A DNA stretch of 64,000 nucleotides, taken from positions 102,608,811-102,672,810 of the forward strand of contig CM043947.1 of NCBI GenBank assembly GCA_014529385.2, written 5' to 3'. A model generated the notes under the pieces. The model was not told the origin of the DNA. It did no database searches and saw only the letters and a program-made list of their open reading frames with translations. The position numbers and the translations under genes are program-made. This stretch comes from Adiantum capillus-veneris. Its lineage: Eukaryota > Streptophyta > Polypodiopsida > Polypodiales > Pteridaceae. The first letter of the stretch is position 1. Each line of letters begins with the position of its first letter. Shown here piece by piece: positions 59,351 through 64,000 of the stretch.

Positions 59351-59759
59351 AGATGCCCTAGCATGAGAAGAGTAGGGGAGAGAGAGATATGTCATGGCAT
59401 TTTAGAGAGAGAATGGAGATAAAGATTGCAGATCTACACTTTTCAGTTGTTGATGGGAGAGAAAGAGAGCTTAAGACACTTTTGGAGGGAGAGAAATAAG
59501 AAGAGAGACAAGACAAAGAGGGGACAAGAGAGGGAAACTTTCAATATTTGAAAATTGAAAAGCTGCTTTTGGGGGGAGAGTAACTCCAACCACATCTAGT
59601 AAAATTTGCATATATTCTCTACTTGAAAATAAGAAAAATTATTTTGTATAGATATTTCTAAACTATCTACCCCACCCAGTCTAGCCTTTGGTCAAAGCTT
59701 GGGTTGATTAAGTTTTAAGTTTTTCCTTAAACTGCCAAATAAAGAGGCCCTCCTATACT
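59351..59759. other. No gene seen
   Basis: AG-rich stretch followed by AT-rich sequence. No supported frame. Confidence 0.35.
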
Positions 59760-61980
59760 CCATTGACTTCCTAATGACTTGGCATAATTGGCCAAGCAAA
59801 ACTTGATTTTTACAAATCCAAGTGCCATTTATCTGCCTGATCAAGAGCATGGCATCACCAAACACATTTAGGCACTGAACCCCTTACAAAACACATTGTT
59901 CTAATCCAAGAATTAGGGCCGCATACTGTGCTTTGTTCTTGGAGTGGGAGTGTAGTAGCTGCTCAATAGAGAAGACCTTTTCCTTTTGCTCATTGAAAAT
60001 GACAATGCCAGCTACAGCCTTGGTCCACTGTTCTTTTGTAAGCTCCATCAAAGAAAAGAGAGTGAGCTCCTTCTACCTTAGGAACTTCCACCATTGGTGC
60101 CACTCCTTTGCCTTTTGTGTTGACCTTTATCTTCTTCTCATAGTGATGATGAGTAAGAATACCTGCTAGACTACCTCTGGTGGAGTTCTCCACTTGCATA
60201 GTTTAATCAAACTCTTGTAATCTAACAAGCCACTTAGAGATTCTGGATTAGACATCCATGTGTTGCATTACATACGAAAAGACTTCTTCCATTGTTAGAA
60301 TTACAAAGGGCCTAGGCAATAGATAGGAGCAGAACTTTGTAGTGGCAAACATCAATGCAAGCACCATGTGCTCTACCATGGTGAATCCTTTTTCTGATGG
60401 GGTCATGACACAACTAGAGAAGTAGATAGGACGCATGAAAGAGGTTTTGGGGTCCTTCTGCATTAGTACAGCTCCAAGTGGTATCACTCCCTACACTGGG
60501 GTTAACATAAAATGGATCGTTCCATCTAGGGGGTGCAATGGTGGGAAGTGAAGCAAAGATCTATTTCACTTTGCTAAATTGTCGGTTCATTTTCTTCACT
60601 GCATAGGAAGACATCTCTATGGGTGACTTGTTGTAAAGGGAGAACCACTTGAGAGAGCAAGTGAATGAACCTGCTCAAATACCTTACCTTCTGAAGGAAA
60701 GAGACCAACTACCTTGCTATTGTGGGTGATGACAAAGATACTAAGGCTTGAACCTTGCTAGGGTCAGCTTCAATTCACATGGCCGAGAAGAGTGACCTTG
60801 CTATCACCAATATCACACTTATCTACGTTGAGCTGGCCACCTAAGGTTTGCAGCCTAGCCATATCATCATAGACCTTGCTCAAATGGAGGGAGCGAGAGC
60901 TGTAGATGCAGAAATTATCTATGAAACCCGTATGGACCTACCAAAGTATGGCTGGAAGACAAAAGTTACATAGCATTGGAATGTGGCCGGGGCGTTGGTA
61001 AGGTCAAAAGGCATCACTCTGTAAGCAAAACATCCCCATGGTGTTATGAAGGTTATCTCTTTCTGGTCTTCTTCTGCAATGCTAATCTGGAAGTAGTCTA
61101 AGTAGCCATCACATACTCATGACCCTCTTTCTTGCTGCATTGAGAGGTTTCTAGTCTACACAAACCCTCTACTTACCATTCTTCTTTGGTGTGACCACCA
61201 CTGGAGAGACCCATTTTGAGTCTTCGACAGGGTAAATGAAACCTGCTTGTAGCAAGTTCCTTACCTCTTTGAGCAATGCCTCTTGCTGAACTACCCCAAG
61301 CCTTCTAAGATTTTGCACTACAGGCTTCCTTCCTTGAGTCTTATGCGGTGTTGCACCACTGTGATGCCTATGGCCTTGTCATAACCATCAATGAAAAGTG
61401 TGGTGAAGTTACCCAGCATAGAGATCTCTCTTTACTATCTAACTCACTAGAGAGCATCCGATGTAACTTACTTCACCAAGGGTTGCATACCTGATTGTCC
61501 TGTTTGGTTCTCTGGTGGTGCTTCAAATTGTGTTAGTCTCTTTGGATCTCTCAGGATGACTCCCATCACTTCAATGCTACTGTCGCCCTCTTCAATTGTT
61601 GTTGTCCCTTCTCCCGAAGTGGTCGAAGAGTCACTAGTGAATTCATCTTTTGATGCCTCCAAGATCATGTTGCATTGCTTCCCAGTCTTCATGTCGTAGA
61701 ATATGGACTTTCCCTTAGCATCCTTCATCTGGATCATTCAGGTGCTCTAGTCCTGCTTAGCCTCCATAGCCATGAGCCATGGTCTTCCGAGAATAATAGG
61801 GTAGCCCTCCCCCTTGTGTGGAATGACAAAAATGTCTACTCCACTTCTGTGTTGAATACCTTCACAAATAGCAATAATTCCCATATTCATACCCAGGTCT
61901 ATAGACTCATAGCTAGTAAGCTGTATCAGGTCTCGGGTATATATACACAGTAGGTATTTATACCTATTATCCATGCCCTA
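59760..61980 (-). pseudogene. Tat-type gypsy pol remnant (third copy)
   Basis: Minus strand, reading leftward. The protease region 61974-61747 has GYPIILGRPWLMAMEAKQD. An acidic linker follows (61737-61468). Reverse transcriptase traces include EDSKWVSPVVVTPKKNGK near 61,210 and SKVTLLGHV near 60,790. An RNase H (60487-60248) has GAVLMQKDPKTSFMRPIYFS. A second, archaeal-type RNase H (60,199-59,800) has AHSLFFDGAYKRTVDQG. Frames are heavily broken. The order and the double RNase H match the 33-41 kb element. No integrase or LTR was found. Confidence 0.75.
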
Positions 61981-62120
61981 TGCTACGCTTCCGCCCTCAC
62001 AATAGTGTGAAAAAAAACACCTTTTATAGTGTGAGAGACAACACAATATTAGACACACTTTCCTATTTCAAAAATGGTTTTATTAAAGATGGTTGGTCTA
62101 ATATAAAACCCCAAGTATAG
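61981..62120. other. Spacer, no gene seen
   Basis: Short AT-rich spacer between the pol remnant and the unrecognised ORF. Confidence 0.3.
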
Positions 62121-62690
62121 AGTATCATTTCTAGAGTTTGGCATTCTTCATCTATTTTGCATCCTTGGTGTATTATGGCCTACAGTCATGACCAGGTTTT
62201 TTTCATAGCAACTGCACATCTCTTTATGTCAAATGAATCTATACGTCGAGCAACATCACTCCGTTATGAACATCATCTATTCTCGCAGTTAGGAACCTCT
62301 GTTTGCCAAAAAAAGTGGTGGACATATCAGGACCGAGTGACCTGAGTGACACTTTGGGGTCGTGAACATTTCAAGAATAATATCCGATTGGCGATGCTTA
62401 CTGAAGCAGTGGGTCTAGGGCCAAAGTATTATTATATCAAGCATTCAATAAAGCCTGGTTTTTCAAATCGGTTATATCTGCTAGCCCAATTTCTACCTCC
62501 TCACAAGATTTTCCTATACCGTAGTTATGGTCATCAGCTACGAGGATATTTTAACTATACTTACCACACTCGGGAGTATGGGGTAGCCTTACCAACTCGC
62601 ATCGTGCCTTTGGCAGAGAGGCCAAATACTTGCTTCTACTGTGATAGCTGTTTGTGTGATCATGTGATGGGCGGCATAATAGAGATGTAG
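62121..62690 (+). pseudogene. Unrecognised coding remnant with one in-frame TGA
   Basis: One frame is open from 62,121 to TGA at 62343-62345, then continues for 114 codons to the stop at 62690. There is no ATG at the left edge, so the start is missing. The protein is rich in aromatic, His and Arg residues (HHLFSQLGTSVCQKKWWTYQ, LGPKYYYIKHSIKPGFSN, KIFLYRSYGHQLRGYFNY) and ends with a Cys cluster CFYCDSCLCDH that could bind metal. No family recognised. Its composition is protein-like and unlike the low-complexity surroundings. Confidence 0.45.
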
Positions 62691-62739
62691 ATGTAAAGCT
62701 CCTGAAATAATCATCAGCTAAGCCTTTTTTTGTCCCGTG

Positions 62740-62808
62740 ACAGATTTTGTGTGTGTGTGTGTGTGTGTAGGGAGTGGTGTGTGTGTGTATGTGTGTAGGT
62801 AAGTGTGT

Positions 62809-62878
<70 letters not shown>

Positions 62879-62968
62879 GATGGTGAGAGATAGAGAAATG
62901 GAGAGAGAGCGGGTGAGGGAGTGTGTGTGGGTGTGTGTGGGAGTGTATGTGAGAGTGTGTGTGTATGG

Positions 62969-63019
<51 letters not shown>

Positions 63020-63090
63020 GAGATGGATGGCGGTCCCCTTCTATTGATGAGAGAGAGAGAGAGGGTGAAAGAGGGAGGGAGGGAGGGAGG

Positions 63091-63187
<97 letters not shown>

Positions 63188-63219
63188 TGAGATGGATGGC
63201 GGCCCCCTTCTAGTGATGA

Positions 63220-63259
<40 letters not shown>

Positions 63260-63419
63260 CATAATACAAAGCCTTTTGGAGGGGGAACCGGCTCCATGTA
63301 AATCAGTCCTCAACTGTTGTCAATAGCTTAGAGAGAGAGCTGGCTCATGGTGGCCCCTCTGGCTGGTGACGAACAAGAGAAAGAGAGTGAACTTGGCCGC
63401 TTGTGGTGATCATGGAGGG

Positions 63420-63511
<92 letters not shown>

Positions 63512-63520
63512 GGGTGTTGC
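62740..63520. repeat. Cluster of (GT)n and long (GA)n arrays
   Basis: GT tract at 62,750-62,810; GA tracts at about 62,813-62,876, 62,970-63,016, 63,045-63,062, 63,095-63,178, 63,220-63,255 and 63,422-63,508. A segment GTGAGATGGATGGCGG(T/C)CCCCTTCTA occurs twice (63,017 and 63,187), so part of the array was duplicated with its flank. Long Ser/Leu or Arg/Glu frames are artefacts. Confidence 0.92.
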
Positions 63521-63700
63521 CATGCTGGGGTAGCCCCTCTGTGGGTGCATGAGCAAGGAGGGGAATGGCAGTAGTATGCAAGGAAGAAAAAAACATTTTT
63601 TTTAATATTATTATTAAGCTCCCCCCTGCCCCCGCCTCCGAATGGGGTTTGTTCCCACGGCCTTGTCTCCGAAAGCCGACCGTCAATGTGATATGGCCAA
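63521..63700. other. No gene seen
   Basis: Spacer between the GA cluster and the PPR fragment. The frame on either strand has no motif. Confidence 0.3.
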
Positions 63701-63703
63701 CAA

Positions 63704-64000
63704 ATGCAGGGCCAGGAATCTATAGGTTGTTTTCATCACATGCAAAGAGAAGAAAGCTCTCCAATTTCAATCACATACACTTGTATCTTGAAGGCAGGCG
63801 GCATTATGCAAGATGTTGATATGGACAAAAGAATTCAGGATGATATTGCTAGCCAGGGGCTATTGAAAAAAAAAAAAAGATGTACTGGGCACTGCCTTGG
63901 TTGATATGTATGCCAAATGTGGTGTACTTCATAAAGCGCAAAAAGTGCTTACGAAGCTTTCTCTCTGTAATGTCATCTCATGCAATGATCTCGGGATATA
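63704..64000 (+). pseudogene. PLS-type PPR repeat fragment, frameshifted, continues beyond window
   Basis: The first frame encodes FHHMQREESSPISITYTCIL, then KAGGIMQDVDMDKRIQDDIA and SQGLL, then runs into a 12-base A tract (about 63,868-63,880). After it a different frame continues DVLGTALVDMYAKCGVLHKA, then QKVLTKLSLCNVISCNDL up to the window edge. ALVDMYAKCG and the 35-residue spacing are hallmarks of plant PLS-class pentatricopeptide proteins, which bind organelle RNA. The usual VVSWNAL is VISCNDL here. The frameshift, and the lack of an obvious start, suggest a pseudogene or a copy damaged at the A-run. Confidence 0.8.

Noticed and set aside
62551-63313. 248-residue and shorter Ser/Leu, Pro-rich frames on the minus strand
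   Set aside because: They consist of GA-tract translation plus short flanks.

Overview
The window is repeat-rich nuclear DNA of a land plant with a large genome. It holds Ty1/copia and Ty3/gypsy LTR retrotransposons with plant-type domains, initiator-tRNA primer binding sites, intron-split coding regions with GT/AG borders, very long (GA)n arrays, and the start of a PLS-type pentatricopeptide (PPR) repeat gene at the right edge. A fern is my best guess, because PPR sequences of this style, long GA tracts and dense old retroelements occur together there. That guess is an inference. I see no intact ordinary host gene, no rRNA or tRNA gene and no CRISPR array.

Layout. 1-12.4 kb is mostly decayed or featureless sequence with a LINE-like remnant (0.3-0.7 kb), a decayed intron-containing coding region on the minus strand (7.4-8.2 kb) and microsatellites. 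12.4-13.4 kb holds an unrecognised coding remnant ending in a purine tract. 13.7-14.4 kb is a fragment of a gypsy LTR whose fuller copy lies inverted at 39.9-40.5 kb. 14,874-20,441 is a young, complete copia element: two LTRs, target duplication AGTAC, primer site, gag and pol in one frame, broken by a single TAG. 21.0-21.6 kb is a gypsy gag remnant.

21.8-31.9 kb is the most unusual part. Two plus-strand genes converge on one minus-strand gene. The first plus gene encodes an unknown N-terminal domain and a RING-like zinc domain. The second encodes an FCP1/NIF-like HAD-fold protein that lacks the second catalytic Asp. The minus gene has the motif series DFAENY / WSDGAASQF / GHGKGEHD of a widespread transposase-like family. 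All are intron-split, the first and third carry scattered stops, and tandem arrays rich in ACCGGTATG lie in two introns and between the converging ends. I propose a large multi-gene DNA transposon, or the relic of one.

33.1-41.1 kb is a decayed minus-strand Ty3/gypsy element of Tat type (two RNase H domains), its integrase split by an insertion of about 0.8 kb. 41.2-42.3 kb holds an unrecognised two-part ORF. 42,744-50,776 is a second, plus-strand Ty3/gypsy element with about 1.03-kb LTRs and broken ORFs. 50,909-54,318 is a gag-only minus-strand LTR element with a clear primer site. 54.9-56.7 kb is AT-rich with a tandem repeat of about 150 bp. 56.9-58.4 kb keeps gag and chromodomain pieces of a chromovirus. 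59.05-59.35 kb is a 42-bp coding-type tandem repeat. 59.7-62.0 kb is a third decayed Tat-like pol. 62.1-62.7 kb is an unrecognised coding remnant. 62.8-63.5 kb is a cluster of long (GA)n arrays. 63.7-64.0 kb is a frameshifted PPR fragment running off the window.

Almost everything with coding capacity is mobile DNA or its debris. The copia element is the only near-intact unit.
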